The notes under the pieces are model-generated. The model was not told the DNA's origin. It did not search any database and was given only the letters and a program-made list of their open reading frames with translations. This document shows positions 49,487 through 58,960 of a stretch of 64,000 nt of DNA, one piece after another. Origin of the DNA: Bradyrhizobium daqingense (GTDB taxonomy: Bacteria > Pseudomonadota > Alphaproteobacteria > Rhizobiales > Xanthobacteraceae); the NCBI RefSeq assembly GCF_021044685.1, contig NZ_CP088014.1, forward strand, positions 2,714,001-2,778,000. The letters run 5' to 3'. Each line of letters begins with the position of its first letter. Position 1 is the stretch's first letter. A program made the translations under genes and the position numbers.

Positions 49487-50790
49487 CCAAGCTCAACGGA
49501 ACCTCCGGACAGGCTTTCTCGGGCCTCGCCGAAACTCTCAACATGCGCGGCACGTCGCGCTCGACGAAGGGCGCCGGGGCAAAATCACAGGCGGACTCGT
49601 CGTTCAACGATCTGCTCCGCAACGTCTCCAATCTGGCGAAGAAGGCGCTCAACGACGCGAACGCAGACACGAGCGTGAAGGCCGCATCGTTGCGGTCGCA
49701 TCTGGCCCCGCCCGCCGAGGGCAAGACGAGCGACGAGACGGTTCACGAGCGCACGGACCCAGTCGACGAAGCCAGGTCAAGCCGCAAGTCTTCCGACTTG
49801 CCGTCGGAAGGCCCAGCCGACCCCACCGCAAAGGTGGACGTCACGGATCGCTCCAGCGTTGTTGCGATGGCCGGCCAGGAGCTCGCTGCTGCGCCGGCGG
49901 CGAAATCGCAGATTCCATCGGCAATGGACGACAGGAAAGATGCTGCGCGTGAGGAGCGTCCGTCCACGACCAGGCGCGAGACTCGGGGTGCGGACACGGC
50001 CAAAAACGGCGCAGTCGATTCAGCGCCGTCCGTGGCCGCTCCGACAGGCGCACGCTCGGCTTCCCAGGCGGCCGCGGCCACGCCGCAAGGCAGCGATGTC
50101 ACCGCCAAACCAATGCCGGCAGCATCTGGCTTCGAGGCCGTCACGGCCAATGTGGAGCGCGCGGTGAAGGCTTCGGCGCGGGAGGCGTTGCCCGAGGCGA
50201 CCAAGGTCACCGTGCTCCAGCAGGAAACCCATCTGCCGCCGGCGCAGTTCAATGCGCCGCAACAGGTTGCAAGCGCTGTCGTCGCCGAGCTGAAGGAATC
50301 CGCCGCGGCCTCCGCTCTCCCCGATCCCACGGCGTCGCAGGCCAATGCGCCGGACCAACCGCTCAAGATCCTGACCATTAATCTCGAACCGCCGGCGCTC
50401 GGCAACGTCACCGTGCGCCTGCGTCTCGTCGGCACCGAAGTGTCCGTCCACCTTGCGGCCGAACGCAAGGATACCAGCCAGTTGCTGGACCAGCAGCGCG
50501 ATTCGATCCGCGATCTCATGCAGTCGGCGGGCTATGTCGCTGACGTCGCGCCGGTCCAGCACGGCACGCTGGATGGATTCCAGAGCGGCTCCGGCCAATC
50601 ACAGTCGCAGCTTTCGAGCCAGCAGCAGCCGCCGTCGCAGTCGCAAGGCTCGTTCGGCGGCGCCAGCTCGTCGTCGGGGCAGTCGGACGGCGAGGCGAGG
50701 CAGGCCCGGCAAGAGCGCCAGCCCAACCAGGAGACGCGTCATGACCAGGACGTGGCGCCGCAGATTCGTCGTGGCCCTGTTTATCTGTAA
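49483..50790 (+). CDS. fliK: flagellar hook-length control protein FliK (formerly MotD)
   Basis: 435-aa cytosolic and secreted protein. The N-terminal ~270 residues are Ala/Ser/Thr-rich and of low complexity, as expected for a molecular ruler. The C-terminal FliK domain (~285-365) has LKILTINLEPPALGNVTVRLRLVGTEVSVHLAAERKDTSQLLDQQRDSIRDLMQSAGYV, then a Gln/Ser-rich tail. FliK measures hook length and switches FlhB specificity. The homologue in S. meliloti was first named MotD. ATG 49483 overlaps the motC stop; the last 50 bp overlap the transglycosylase gene. Confidence 0.9.
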   Translation: MTKLNGTSGQAFSGLAETLNMRGTSRSTKGAGAKSQADSSFNDLLRNVSNLAKKALNDANADTSVKAASLRSHLAPPAEGKTSDETVHERTDPVDEARSSRKSSDLPSEGPADPTAKVDVTDRSSVVAMAGQELAAAPAAKSQIPSAMDDRKDAAREERPSTTRRETRGADTAKNGAVDSAPSVAAPTGARSASQAAAATPQGSDVTAKPMPAASGFEAVTANVERAVKASAREALPEATKVTVLQQETHLPPAQFNAPQQVASAVVAELKESAAASALPDPTASQANAPDQPLKILTINLEPPALGNVTVRLRLVGTEVSVHLAAERKDTSQLLDQQRDSIRDLMQSAGYVADVAPVQHGTLDGFQSGSGQSQSQLSSQQQPPSQSQGSFGGASSSSGQSDGEARQARQERQPNQETRHDQDVAPQIRRGPVYL

Positions 50791-51322
50791 CGCGGGAGCT
50801 GCGCAGGCGGCTGCCGACAGCGCGCGGCCCTGCGAGCGCGAGATGGCGCGTGCGGCCCAGCAGCACGGGATTCCGCTGGGCATTCTCTATGCGGTCGGTC
50901 TCACCGAGACCGGGCGCCGTGGCGCGCTGCATCCTTACGCGCTCGGCGCCGATGGGCAGACCGTGTTCGCCAAGGACATCAATGACGCGATTGCGAATTT
51001 CGAGACGATGCGAAGCAAGGGCATCAAGCTGGTCGACCTCGGCTGCATGCAGATCAACCATTACTATCACGGCGACAAGTTCGCCTCGGTGCGCGCGATG
51101 TTCGATCCGGCCCGAAACGTCGAATACGCCGCGCGCTTCTTGAAGGAGCTGAAGCAGCGCGAGGGCAGCTGGACCATGGCGGTCGCCCGCTACAATGCAG
51201 GTCCGAACAATCAGCCGGCGCAGAAGCGCTACGTCTGTCACATCGTCGCCCATCTCGTCTCGAGCGGCTTCGGCGCGTGGACCGACAAGGCCCGCTCGTT
51301 CTGTCAGCCGAAGACAACCTGA
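50741..51322 (+). CDS. lytic transglycosylase (SLT family), flagellar locus
   Basis: 193-aa exported muramidase-like enzyme. The signal sequence (RRFVVALFICNAGAAQA) is followed by an SLT fold: REMARAAQQHGIPLGILYAVGLTETGRRGALHPYALG, with the catalytic Glu in LTETG near residue 60, then LVDLGCMQINHYYHGDKFASVRAMFDPARNVEYAARFLKEL and WTMAVARYNAGPNN. It probably opens peptidoglycan for rod passage, the role FlgJ's muramidase domain has in enterics (the FlgJ here lacks it). The ATG at 50741 lies inside fliK, behind AGGAGA, in another frame. Confidence 0.88.
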   Translation: MTRTWRRRFVVALFICNAGAAQAAADSARPCEREMARAAQQHGIPLGILYAVGLTETGRRGALHPYALGADGQTVFAKDINDAIANFETMRSKGIKLVDLGCMQINHYYHGDKFASVRAMFDPARNVEYAARFLKELKQREGSWTMAVARYNAGPNNQPAQKRYVCHIVAHLVSSGFGAWTDKARSFCQPKTT

Positions 51323-51412
51323 CGACGTGAAGTTGTGCATGGTTCCTCTCCATCAGCCCCGCGCAAGCAAGAACCCTCATTGTAACTGCACCCTACCACA
51401 GGAGCCCAATCG

Positions 51413-52645
51413 ATGAGCCTCTACGGCATTATGCGCACCGGCGTTTCCGGGATGTCTGCGCAGTCCAACAAGCTGTCGACGGTCTCGGACAACATCGCGA
51501 ACGTCAACACCACGGGTTACAAGCGGGCTTCCACCGAATTCTCCTCGCTGATCCTGAAGAGCGGCTCGGGCAATTACGATTCCGGCGCCGTCGAGACGAC
51601 CGTTCGCTACGCCATCAGCGACGCCGGACACACTCAGTTCACCACGTCGACGACGGATCTCGCCGTCCAGGGCAACGGCTTCTTCGTGGTGTCGAATGCC
51701 GACAACACGCAGCAATATCTGACGCGCGCCGGATCGTTCGTGCCGGACAGCCAGGGCAACCTGGTCAACGCGGCCGGCTACTATCTGCTTGGCCAGCCCG
51801 GGCTCGTGACCAATTTCTCACAGAACAGCCTGGCGGGCATGCAGATCGTGAACATCGCGCAGGTCTCGCAGGTGCCGGTGCCGACGACGGCCGGAACGCT
51901 CACGACCGGCAATCTGGATCCGAAGGCGGCCGTCATCGCCGGTCCGCCCGGCCCGGCGTCCTACTCGTCGAAGAGCTCGATCGTCGCCTACAACAATATC
52001 GGCCAGGCGGTCACGCTCGACGTCTACATGTCCCACACTGCGACCGCTGCGGGTTCGGACACCTGGCAGGTCCAGGTCTATAATTCCGCGACGGGCACCT
52101 CGCTCGGCGCCGCCACCACCTTCACCTTCGACACCACCGCGGCCGGCAGGGGCGCGCTGGCTGGAGCGAGTCCGACGAGCCTCGCCTTCACCGTCCCGGG
52201 CGGCGCGGCGATGACCTTGGACCTGTCGAACATGACGCAGGTCGGAGCAGATTTCAGCTTCAAGGCCACCGTCAACGGCAGCGTTCCCGCGGCCATCGAC
52301 AAGGTCGACGTCGACGAGGCCGGCCACGTGACGGCGATCCTCAAGAACGGGCAGCAGCTGACGCTGTACACGATCATGCTTGCCGACGTCGCGAGCCCCG
52401 ACAATCTGACACCCGAGCCCGGCAACGTCTACTCGACCAACATGAATTCCGGCAACGCCCAGGCCGGCAACGCCGGCACCGGTGGGCTCGGCACGATCCA
52501 GTCCGGTGCGCTGGAAGATTCCAACGTCGATCTCGCGGACGAGCTGACCGGGATGATCGAGGCGCAGCGCGGCTTCACCGCGAACTCGAAATCGTTCCAG
52601 ACCGGCGCCGACCTGCTCGACGTCGTCGTCAACCTGAAGCGCTGA
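51413..52645 (+). CDS. flgE: flagellar hook protein FlgE
   Basis: 410-aa hook subunit. N-terminal helix GIMRTGVSGMSAQSNKLSTVSDNIANVNTTGYKRASTEFSS and C-terminal VDLADELTGMIEAQRGFTANSKSFQTGADLLDVVVNLKR are the standard FlgE ends, with a large beta-rich middle (hook D1/D2, including AVTLDVYMSHTATA). It polymerises on the rod under FlgD scaffolding. GCAAGC occurs 45 bp upstream, and CAGGAG gives a good ribosome site. It heads the flgE-flgK-flgL-flaF-flbT-flgD-fliQ unit. Confidence 0.96.
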   Translation: MSLYGIMRTGVSGMSAQSNKLSTVSDNIANVNTTGYKRASTEFSSLILKSGSGNYDSGAVETTVRYAISDAGHTQFTTSTTDLAVQGNGFFVVSNADNTQQYLTRAGSFVPDSQGNLVNAAGYYLLGQPGLVTNFSQNSLAGMQIVNIAQVSQVPVPTTAGTLTTGNLDPKAAVIAGPPGPASYSSKSSIVAYNNIGQAVTLDVYMSHTATAAGSDTWQVQVYNSATGTSLGAATTFTFDTTAAGRGALAGASPTSLAFTVPGGAAMTLDLSNMTQVGADFSFKATVNGSVPAAIDKVDVDEAGHVTAILKNGQQLTLYTIMLADVASPDNLTPEPGNVYSTNMNSGNAQAGNAGTGGLGTIQSGALEDSNVDLADELTGMIEAQRGFTANSKSFQTGADLLDVVVNLKR

Positions 52646-52679
52646 ATCCTGAAGCGCCCGTCCCGGGCAAGAGCACATC

Positions 52680-54158
52680 ATGTCCCTTACCGCCGCTCTC
52701 GACTCCGCCCGCGCCTCGCTCATGGCGTCAGGCATCCAGTCCTCGACGATCTCGCGCAACATCGCCGGCGCCAGCGCAACCGGCTATTCGCGCAAGATCG
52801 CCGTGCTGGACAATCTCCCCGGCACCGGCGTCTATGTCGCGGCGATCCAGCGTGCCGCGAGCGGCGGCCTGTTCACCAACGTCCTCACCGCGACGTCTGC
52901 CTCCGCCAAGCAGGGCGTGATCTATGACGGTCTCCAGAAGATCGCGGCCGCAACGGTGGACGATCCCGAGCTGGAGCAGTCCCCGACCGCGCAGCTCACC
53001 AAGCTGAAGCAGGCGCTCCAGCAATACGCGAACTCGACCGACAATGCGACCCTGGCGCAGGCCGCGGTGACGTCAGCCAAGGACATGGCGACCACGCTCA
53101 ACCAGGCGACCAAGACCGTGCAGTCCGTGCGCGAGGGTGCGGATGCCGACATGGCGACGTCGGTCGCCAACATCAACCAGCTGCTCGCCCAATTCGACAA
53201 GGTCAACACCGCGATCGTGAAGGGGACAATCTCCGGGGACGACGTTACCGACTATCTCGACCAGCGCGACGACATCGTCTCGAGGCTGTCGCAGGAGGTT
53301 GGTGTCTCGATGTCGCTCCGGGCCAATGGCGACGCGGCGCTCTACACCGACAGCGGCGTCGTGCTGTTCGACAAGACGGCGCGAACGGTGAGCTTTGCGG
53401 CGACCAATGTCTATACGCCCGGCACCACCGGCAATGCGGTCTATATCGATGGCGTCCCGGTCACCGGCGCCAATTCCGTGATGCCGCTCAAGACGGGCAA
53501 GCTCGCCGGCCTCGCCGAGCTGCGCGACAAGGCCACGGTCACGTATCAGAGCCAGCTCGACGAAATCGCGCGCGGCCTGATCGACGCTTTCAAGGAGAGC
53601 GATCAGTCGGCAATCCCGACGCTAGCCGACAGGCCCGGCCTCTTTACCTATCCCGGCGCACCGGCGATGCCCGCGAGCGCCACGATCTCAGTCGGCCTTG
53701 CCGGGATGATCAGCGTGGCCGCGTCGGTCGATCCGGCCGCGGGCGGCAACCCGAACCTGCTGCGCGATGGGGCCATCAGCGGCAACGCGGCCTTCAACTA
53801 CAACACGACCGGCAATGCCGGCTTCTCGGCACGGCTCCAGCAGCTCATCAACGAGATGGACGCGCCGCAGCCATTCGCCGCCGCGGCGCAGGCCAAGCCA
53901 AGCGGCAGCGTGATCGAGTTCGCCTCGTCCTCGGCAAGCTGGATCGAAAGTCAGCGCAAGACCGCGGACGACAGCGTCCAGTACCAGAACACGCTGCTCG
54001 ACCGCAGCACCGCGGCATTGTCCAACTTCAACGGCGTCAACATGGACGACGAGATGGCGTTGATGCTCCAGGTCGAGCGCACTTATTCCGCATCATCGAA
54101 GATCATTTCCACCGTCGACGAGATGTTGCAGAGCCTGCTGGCTGCCGTGGGGAACTAA
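52680..54158 (+). CDS. flgK: flagellar hook-associated protein FlgK
   Basis: 492-aa hook-filament junction protein. N-terminus LDSARASLMASGIQSSTISRNIAGASATGYSRKIAVL; C-terminus FNGVNMDDEMALMLQVERTYSASSKIISTVDEMLQSLLAAVGN, both with the axial-protein heptads. The middle is variable. Exported by the flagellar type III system and placed between FlgE and FlgL. 34 bp after flgE and 3 bp before flgL. Confidence 0.94.
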   Translation: MSLTAALDSARASLMASGIQSSTISRNIAGASATGYSRKIAVLDNLPGTGVYVAAIQRAASGGLFTNVLTATSASAKQGVIYDGLQKIAAATVDDPELEQSPTAQLTKLKQALQQYANSTDNATLAQAAVTSAKDMATTLNQATKTVQSVREGADADMATSVANINQLLAQFDKVNTAIVKGTISGDDVTDYLDQRDDIVSRLSQEVGVSMSLRANGDAALYTDSGVVLFDKTARTVSFAATNVYTPGTTGNAVYIDGVPVTGANSVMPLKTGKLAGLAELRDKATVTYQSQLDEIARGLIDAFKESDQSAIPTLADRPGLFTYPGAPAMPASATISVGLAGMISVAASVDPAAGGNPNLLRDGAISGNAAFNYNTTGNAGFSARLQQLINEMDAPQPFAAAAQAKPSGSVIEFASSSASWIESQRKTADDSVQYQNTLLDRSTAALSNFNGVNMDDEMALMLQVERTYSASSKIISTVDEMLQSLLAAVGN

Positions 54159-54161
54159 GTC

Positions 54162-55208
54162 ATGATGAGCGCGAACTACATCTCGACCCTGATGCTGTCC
54201 TCGGCCTTGAGGTCCTCGATCACGAACAATCAGGCGGCGCTGAGCAAAGCCACGAAGGAGGCGACCACCGGCCGTTTCGCCGATGTCGGCCTCGAACTCG
54301 GCACCGGCACGGGCCGCGACGTCAGCCTGCGCGCCGAGTTCAATTTCGCCGACCAGCTCGTGGACACCAACGAGCTGGTCGCCGGCCGGCTCGACGTGAC
54401 CCAGAATCGGATCACGCAACTCGGCAAGACCGCATCGGACTTCCTCAAGAACCTGATCGCAGCGCGCGACGCCGACAGCGGAGCGCGGATCATCCTGCCG
54501 AGCGCATCCGCCAATCTCCAGGATCTCGTCGGCGCGCTCAACGTCTCCTACAACGGCTCGTACCTGTTCGGCGGCATCAATACGCAGACCCAGCCGATCA
54601 CGAACTACGTCGCCGGCTCGGCCAGCAAGAACCAGCTCGATGCCGACTTCCTGGCGAGCTTCGGCTTTGCGCAATCGTCGGCCAGCGTGAGCACCATCAC
54701 GCCGGCGCAGATGCAGAATTTCCTCGACAACACCCTCGACCCCGAGTTCGCGAGCCCGGCCTGGGACACCAACTGGTCGTCGGCCACCGATCAGACGCTG
54801 TCGAGCCGCATCTCCACGACCGAGGTCGTCGACAGCTCGGTCAGCGCCAACCAGCCCGGCTTCCGCAAGCTGGCCGAGGCCTACACCATGCTGACCGACC
54901 TCGGTAACACGAGCCTGAGCAAGGATACGTTCCAGGTCGTCGTCGACAAGGCCATCAGCCTCGTCAGCGGTGCGATCAACGACCTCGCCGTGCTCGGCGG
55001 CACGGTCGGCTCGATCCAGCAACGCGTCACTGGCGCGACCGAGAAGCTGAAGATCCAGAAAGACATCCTCAACGACCAGATCGTGAAGCTGGAGGCGGTC
55101 GATCCGACCGAGGCCTCGGTCCGGGTCAACACCTTGCAGACCCAGATCAAGACGGCGCTCGCGCTGACCTCGCAGCTCCAGCAGATCAGTCTCATCAACT
55201 ATCTCTGA
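54162..55208 (+). CDS. flgL: flagellar hook-associated protein FlgL
   Basis: 348-aa flagellin-like junction protein. N-terminus YISTLMLSSALRSSITNNQAALSKATKEATTGRFADVGLELGTGTG; C-terminus VNTLQTQIKTALALTSQLQQISLINYL, resembling a shortened flagellin helix pair. FlgL joins FlgK to the filament. The distance of 3 bp to flgK supports co-translation. Followed after 51 bp by flaF. Confidence 0.93.
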   Translation: MMSANYISTLMLSSALRSSITNNQAALSKATKEATTGRFADVGLELGTGTGRDVSLRAEFNFADQLVDTNELVAGRLDVTQNRITQLGKTASDFLKNLIAARDADSGARIILPSASANLQDLVGALNVSYNGSYLFGGINTQTQPITNYVAGSASKNQLDADFLASFGFAQSSASVSTITPAQMQNFLDNTLDPEFASPAWDTNWSSATDQTLSSRISTTEVVDSSVSANQPGFRKLAEAYTMLTDLGNTSLSKDTFQVVVDKAISLVSGAINDLAVLGGTVGSIQQRVTGATEKLKIQKDILNDQIVKLEAVDPTEASVRVNTLQTQIKTALALTSQLQQISLINYL

Positions 55209-55259
55209 GACATTCGCGATCCTGTCCTGTTGATTGGTTTCCCGTGCAGAGTGGTTCAG

Positions 55260-55604
55260 ATGACGTTTGAAGCCTATGAAGCGGTTGTCGACGAGAGCGG
55301 CCATGAGGCGCGGGGCCGCGAGCGGCAGGCGCTCAGCCTCGGCATCGACCGGCTCGAACGGATTCAGCGAGGCCCATTCCACATCGAGGAGCAGGTCGAG
55401 AGCCTGCTCTATGTCCGGCGGCTGTGGACCATCTTCATCGAGGATCTCTCGCATCCTGAGAACGGGCTTCCGGACCAGCTGCGGGCCGACATCATCTCGA
55501 TCGGCCTGTGGGTGGTCAGGGAAGCCGACCGCGTTCGCGACGAGAAGTCGAGCGACGTGATGCAGCTCATCGAAATCAACCGCCTGATCCGAGACGCACT
55601 TTGA
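55260..55604 (+). CDS. flaF: flagellar biosynthesis regulator FlaF
   Basis: 114-aa cytosolic protein: MTFEAYEAVVDESGHEARGRERQALSLGIDRLERIQ, VRRLWTIFIEDLSHPENGLPDQLRADIISIGLWVVREADRV. These are the FlaF landmarks (the helix around LWTIFIEDL and LP..LRA). FlaF is needed for flagellin production in alphaproteobacteria and works with or against FlbT on flagellin mRNA or protein. Its stop overlaps the flbT start (TGATG). ATG 55260 gives the family's MTFEAY-like N-terminus; upstream frames add no homology. Confidence 0.92.
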   Translation: MTFEAYEAVVDESGHEARGRERQALSLGIDRLERIQRGPFHIEEQVESLLYVRRLWTIFIEDLSHPENGLPDQLRADIISIGLWVVREADRVRDEKSSDVMQLIEINRLIRDAL

Positions 55605-56014
55605 TGAAGATCTCCTTGCGCGCCGGCGAACGGATCTACGTCAACGGCGCGGTGCTGCGCGTGGACCGCAAGGTCTCCGTCGAACTCGTCAACGACGTGA
55701 TGTTCCTGCTCGAAGGGCAGGTCATGCAGGCGTCCGACGCCACCACGGCGATGCGGCAGCTCTATTTCATCGTCCAGCTGATGCTGATGAACCCGACCGA
55801 CGTCCGGGACGCGTCCGTGCTCTACGCGCAGCACCACGCCGCCCTGCTTGCCGTGTGCGAGAACCGCGAGATGCTCGACGGGCTCGCCGCGGTCGACGAG
55901 CTGGTCGGCACGACACGCTATTTCGAGGCGCTCAAGCGCATTCGGGCGCTGTTCCCGGTGGAGCAGGCCATCCTGGCCGGCGCCGCGACCCATTCCCCAT
56001 TCCAGGCTGCCTGA
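55604..56014 (+). CDS. flbT: flagellin post-transcriptional regulator FlbT
   Basis: 136-aa protein: KISLRAGERIYVNGAVLRVDRKVSVELVNDVMFLLEGQVMQASDATTAMRQLYFIVQLMLMNPTDV, the full FlbT pattern. In Caulobacter FlbT binds the 5' leader of flagellin mRNA and promotes its decay; in Bradyrhizobium and Brucella FlbT acts positively on flagellin production. In this locus it is the prime candidate to act on the conserved leaders at 42262 and 43441. ATG 55604 overlaps the flaF stop. Confidence 0.93.
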   Translation: MKISLRAGERIYVNGAVLRVDRKVSVELVNDVMFLLEGQVMQASDATTAMRQLYFIVQLMLMNPTDVRDASVLYAQHHAALLAVCENREMLDGLAAVDELVGTTRYFEALKRIRALFPVEQAILAGAATHSPFQAA

Positions 56015-56029
56015 CAGCGGAGAGGCCAG

Positions 56030-56443
56030 ATGAACGTCACCAGTGCGACCGACACGACCAGCAAGTCGTCCAACTTGACGACGACCACGTCGAGCAACAG
56101 CGTCGACTACAACACGTTTCTTCAGCTCCTCGTTGCCGAGATGAAGTACCAGGATCCGACCAATCCGATGGACACCGCGCAATATATGAGCCAGTTCGCG
56201 CAGCTCTCGACGGTCGAACAGGCCATGCAGACCAATTCGAAGCTGGACGCGCTGCTGTCCTCGCAGTCGCTGTCGCAGGCCAACGGGCTGATCGGAAAGA
56301 CCGTCAGCTTCACCGATGCGACCGGCGCCAGCTTCACCGGCAAGGTCGTATCGGTCTCCATCAACAGCGACGGCTCCATCGCGACCCTCGAGAACGGTAC
56401 CAAGGTCGCGGTCGGCCCCGGGCTCACGATCAGCCAGTCATGA
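56030..56443 (+). CDS. flgD: flagellar hook assembly scaffold FlgD
   Basis: 137-aa hook-cap protein. N-terminal half SSNSVDYNTFLQLLVAEMKYQDPTNPMDTAQYMSQFAQLSTVEQAMQTNSKLDALLSSQSLSQANGLIGK is the FlgD scaffold motif; only the short rhizobial form of the C-terminal domain follows (GKVVSVSINSDGSIATLENGTKVAVGPG). It caps the growing hook and is discarded after completion. ATG 56030 with GAGAGG site; its stop overlaps fliQ. Confidence 0.93.
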   Translation: MNVTSATDTTSKSSNLTTTTSSNSVDYNTFLQLLVAEMKYQDPTNPMDTAQYMSQFAQLSTVEQAMQTNSKLDALLSSQSLSQANGLIGKTVSFTDATGASFTGKVVSVSINSDGSIATLENGTKVAVGPGLTISQS

Positions 56444-56706
56444 ACGAGCGGGACGCCCTCGACATCGTCCAGGCTGCGATCTGGACCATCATCGTCGCCT
56501 CCGGGCCCGCGGTCGGCGCGGCAATGCTGGTCGGCACCGTGATTGCGCTGATCCAGGCGCTGACCCAGATCCAGGAGGTGACGCTGACCTTCGTCCCGAA
56601 GATCATCGTCATTCTCCTCGTCGTCGCCGTCTCCGGCTCGTTCATCGGCGCACATCTGTCCACCTTCACCGAGATGGTCTATTCGCGGATCGAGCACGGC
56701 TTCTGA
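56440..56706 (+). CDS. fliQ: flagellar export gate protein FliQ
   Basis: 88-aa membrane protein with two hydrophobic segments (AAIWTIIVASGPAVGAAMLVGTVIALIQALTQIQEVTLTFVPKIIVILLVVAVSGSFI). The central QALTQIQEVTLTFVPK is diagnostic. FliQ lines the export gate with FliP and FliR. The start overlaps the flgD stop (ATGA). A dispersed repeat copy separates it from flhA, so the gate genes fliQ and fliR are split by 2.2 kb. Confidence 0.95.
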   Translation: MNERDALDIVQAAIWTIIVASGPAVGAAMLVGTVIALIQALTQIQEVTLTFVPKIIVILLVVAVSGSFIGAHLSTFTEMVYSRIEHGF

Positions 56707-56711
56707 TCGCC

Positions 56712-56768
56712 AAAGCATGATCCGGAAAAGTGCGAAGCGGTTTTCCGGAAAGATCATGCGTAAACAAC
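56712..56768. repeat. dispersed palindromic repeat (GCATGATCCGG type), copy 2
   Basis: Arms GCATGATC (56715-56722) and GATCATGC (56752-56759) enclose CGGAAAA...TTTTCCG. It matches 8943-8999 at all but about five positions. Its tail AACCTGAAGCGCGATTATGATTC (to 56791) has a match near 27931. It lies inside the flagellar locus between fliQ and flhA, where it may separate transcripts. Confidence 0.8.
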
Positions 56769-56878
56769 AACCTGAAGCGCGATTATGATTCATCCAAATC
56801 TGATCGCGCTTCGGGGGCCACCACCCTCGCGTAAGCTTTGCGCGGCAGATTGCGAGCCGGATCCTCTGCCGGTGACCC

Positions 56879-58960
56879 ATGGCCGATACGTTAGCTGCTA
56901 GCCTGCCCAGCCCGCGACGCCTTGGGGCGGACGCCTTCTTCGCGGCCGGTATCGTGACCATGCTCACGATCCTGTTCCTGCCGATCCCGCCGATCCTGAT
57001 CGATCTCGGCCTTGCCTTCTCCATCGCGCTGTCGGCGCTGATCCTGATGGTGGCGCTGTGGATCCAGCGGCCGCTCGATTTCTCGGCTTTTCCGACCGTG
57101 CTGCTGATCGCGACGATCCTGCGCCTGGCGCTGAACGTCGCGACCACGCGCCTGATCCTGTCGCGCGGCGGGGAGGGCGAGCACGCCGCCGGCTACGTCG
57201 TGGCCGGCTTCTCCAAATTCGTCATGGGCGGCGACTTCGTCATCGGCCTGATCATCTTCGCGATCCTGGTCACGGTGAACTTCGTCGTGATCACCAAGGG
57301 CGCGACGCGTATCGCCGAGGTCGGCGCCCGCTTCACCCTGGACGCCATTCCCGGCAAGCAGATGGCGATCGACGCGGATCTGTCGGCCGGCCTGATCGAC
57401 GACAAGGAAGCCCAGCGCCGGCGCCGCGAGCTCGAGGAGGAGAGCGCGTTCTTCGGTGCCATGGACGGTGCCTCGAAATTCGTCCGGGGCGATGCCATCG
57501 CCGGCCTGCTCATCACCGCGATCAACATCTTCGGCGGCATCATCATCGGCGTCACCCATCACGGCCTGACGCTGTCGCGCGCGGCCGACGTCTACACCAA
57601 GCTTTCCGTCGGCGACGGCCTGGTGTCGCAGATGCCGGCCCTGATCGTGTCGCTGTCGGCGGGCCTGCTGGTCTCCAAGGGCGGCACCAGGGGCTCGGCC
57701 GAGCAGGCGGTGCTGCGGCAGCTCGGCGGCTATCCGCGTGCGGTGTCGGCCGCCGCGCTGATGATGTTCGTGCTCGCCTTGATGCCTGGGCTACCGATGG
57801 CGCCGTTCCTGCTGCTCGGCGGCGTCATGGCCTTCGTCGGCTACTCCCTGCCGAAGCGGCAGGCGGCGCTGAAGCAGAAGGAGGATGCGCGCAAGGCCGA
57901 CGAGCGCGCCCAGGCCGACGCCAAGGAATCCGTCAAGGAGCAGCTCAGGACCGCGGAGATCGAGCTGGCGCTCGGCGGCCATCTGTCGGTCCATCTGCTC
58001 GGCTCGCGCACCGAGCTTGCGCACCGCGTCGCCAAGATCCGCAAGAAATTCGCCAAGCAGTACGGCTTCGTCATTCCCGAGATTAAGCTCAGCGACAATC
58101 TCTCGATCGACCCCAAGGGCTACCAGATCCGGATCCACGATACCCGCGTCGCCCATGGCGAGCTCAGGCTCGGCGAGGTGCTGGTGCTGGTCGACAAGGA
58201 CGGCAAGCCCGACGTGCCCGGCGAGGAGGTGATCGAGCCCGCCTTCGGCATGAAGGCGCTGTGGGTGACGGAAGCCTTCACCGACGAGGTCAAGCGTCAG
58301 GGCTGCAAGCCGGTCGACAATCTGTCGGTGCTGCTCACGCATCTCAGCGAGGTGATCCGGGCCAACCTCGCCCAGCTGTTGTCCTACAAGGACATGCGCG
58401 CGCTGCTCGACCGGCTCGATCCCGAATACAAGCGCCTGGTCGAGGATCTCTGTCCGTCGCAGATCTCCTATTCGGGCCTGCTGGCGATCCTGAAGATCCT
58501 GCTGGCGGAGCGGGTCTCCATTCGCAATCTTCACCTCATCCTCGAGGCGATCGCCGAGATCGCGCCGCATGTGCGGCGTTCCGAGCAGGTCGCAGAGCAC
58601 GTGCGTACCCGTCTCGCCCAGCAGATCTGCGGCGACCTCTCCGACAACGGCGTGTTGAACGTGGTCCGCCTCGGCAATCGCTGGGACCTCGCGTTCCACC
58701 AGAGCCTGAAGCGCGATGCCAAAGGCGACGTCGTCGAGTTCGACGCCGATCCGCGCCTGATCGAGCAGTTCGCGACCGAAGCCAGCACAGCGATCCGCAA
58801 GTTCACCGAGAACGGCACCAGCGTGGTGCTGGCGGTGACGCCGGAAGCGCGGCCCTATGTCCGGATGATCCTGGAGCGGGTGTTCCCGACCTTGCCCATC
58901 CTGTCGCACGTCGAAGTCGCGCGCAGCGCCGAGATCAGGGCGCTCGGAGCCGTGTCGTGA
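56879..58960 (+). CDS. flhA: flagellar export gate protein FlhA
   Basis: 693-aa membrane protein of the type III export gate. About eight hydrophobic segments occupy the first ~320 residues, with the FHIPEP-family motifs [19 protein letters not shown] and [29 protein letters not shown]. The cytosolic C-domain (~360-690) includes [22 protein letters not shown] and the substrate-docking regions. ATG 56879 is 9 bp after a weak GGTGACCC site. Its stop overlaps the fliR GTG by 4 bp. The repeat upstream suggests its own promoter. Confidence 0.97.
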   Translation: MADTLAASLPSPRRLGADAFFAAGIVTMLTILFLPIPPILIDLGLAFSIALSALILMVALWIQRPLDFSAFPTVLLIATILRLALNVATTRLILSRGGEGEHAAGYVVAGFSKFVMGGDFVIGLIIFAILVTVNFVVITKGATRIAEVGARFTLDAIPGKQMAIDADLSAGLIDDKEAQRRRRELEEESAFFGAMDGASKFVRGDAIAGLLITAINIFGGIIIGVTHHGLTLSRAADVYTKLSVGDGLVSQMPALIVSLSAGLLVSKGGTRGSAEQAVLRQLGGYPRAVSAAALMMFVLALMPGLPMAPFLLLGGVMAFVGYSLPKRQAALKQKEDARKADERAQADAKESVKEQLRTAEIELALGGHLSVHLLGSRTELAHRVAKIRKKFAKQYGFVIPEIKLSDNLSIDPKGYQIRIHDTRVAHGELRLGEVLVLVDKDGKPDVPGEEVIEPAFGMKALWVTEAFTDEVKRQGCKPVDNLSVLLTHLSEVIRANLAQLLSYKDMRALLDRLDPEYKRLVEDLCPSQISYSGLLAILKILLAERVSIRNLHLILEAIAEIAPHVRRSEQVAEHVRTRLAQQICGDLSDNGVLNVVRLGNRWDLAFHQSLKRDAKGDVVEFDADPRLIEQFATEASTAIRKFTENGTSVVLAVTPEARPYVRMILERVFPTLPILSHVEVARSAEIRALGAVS

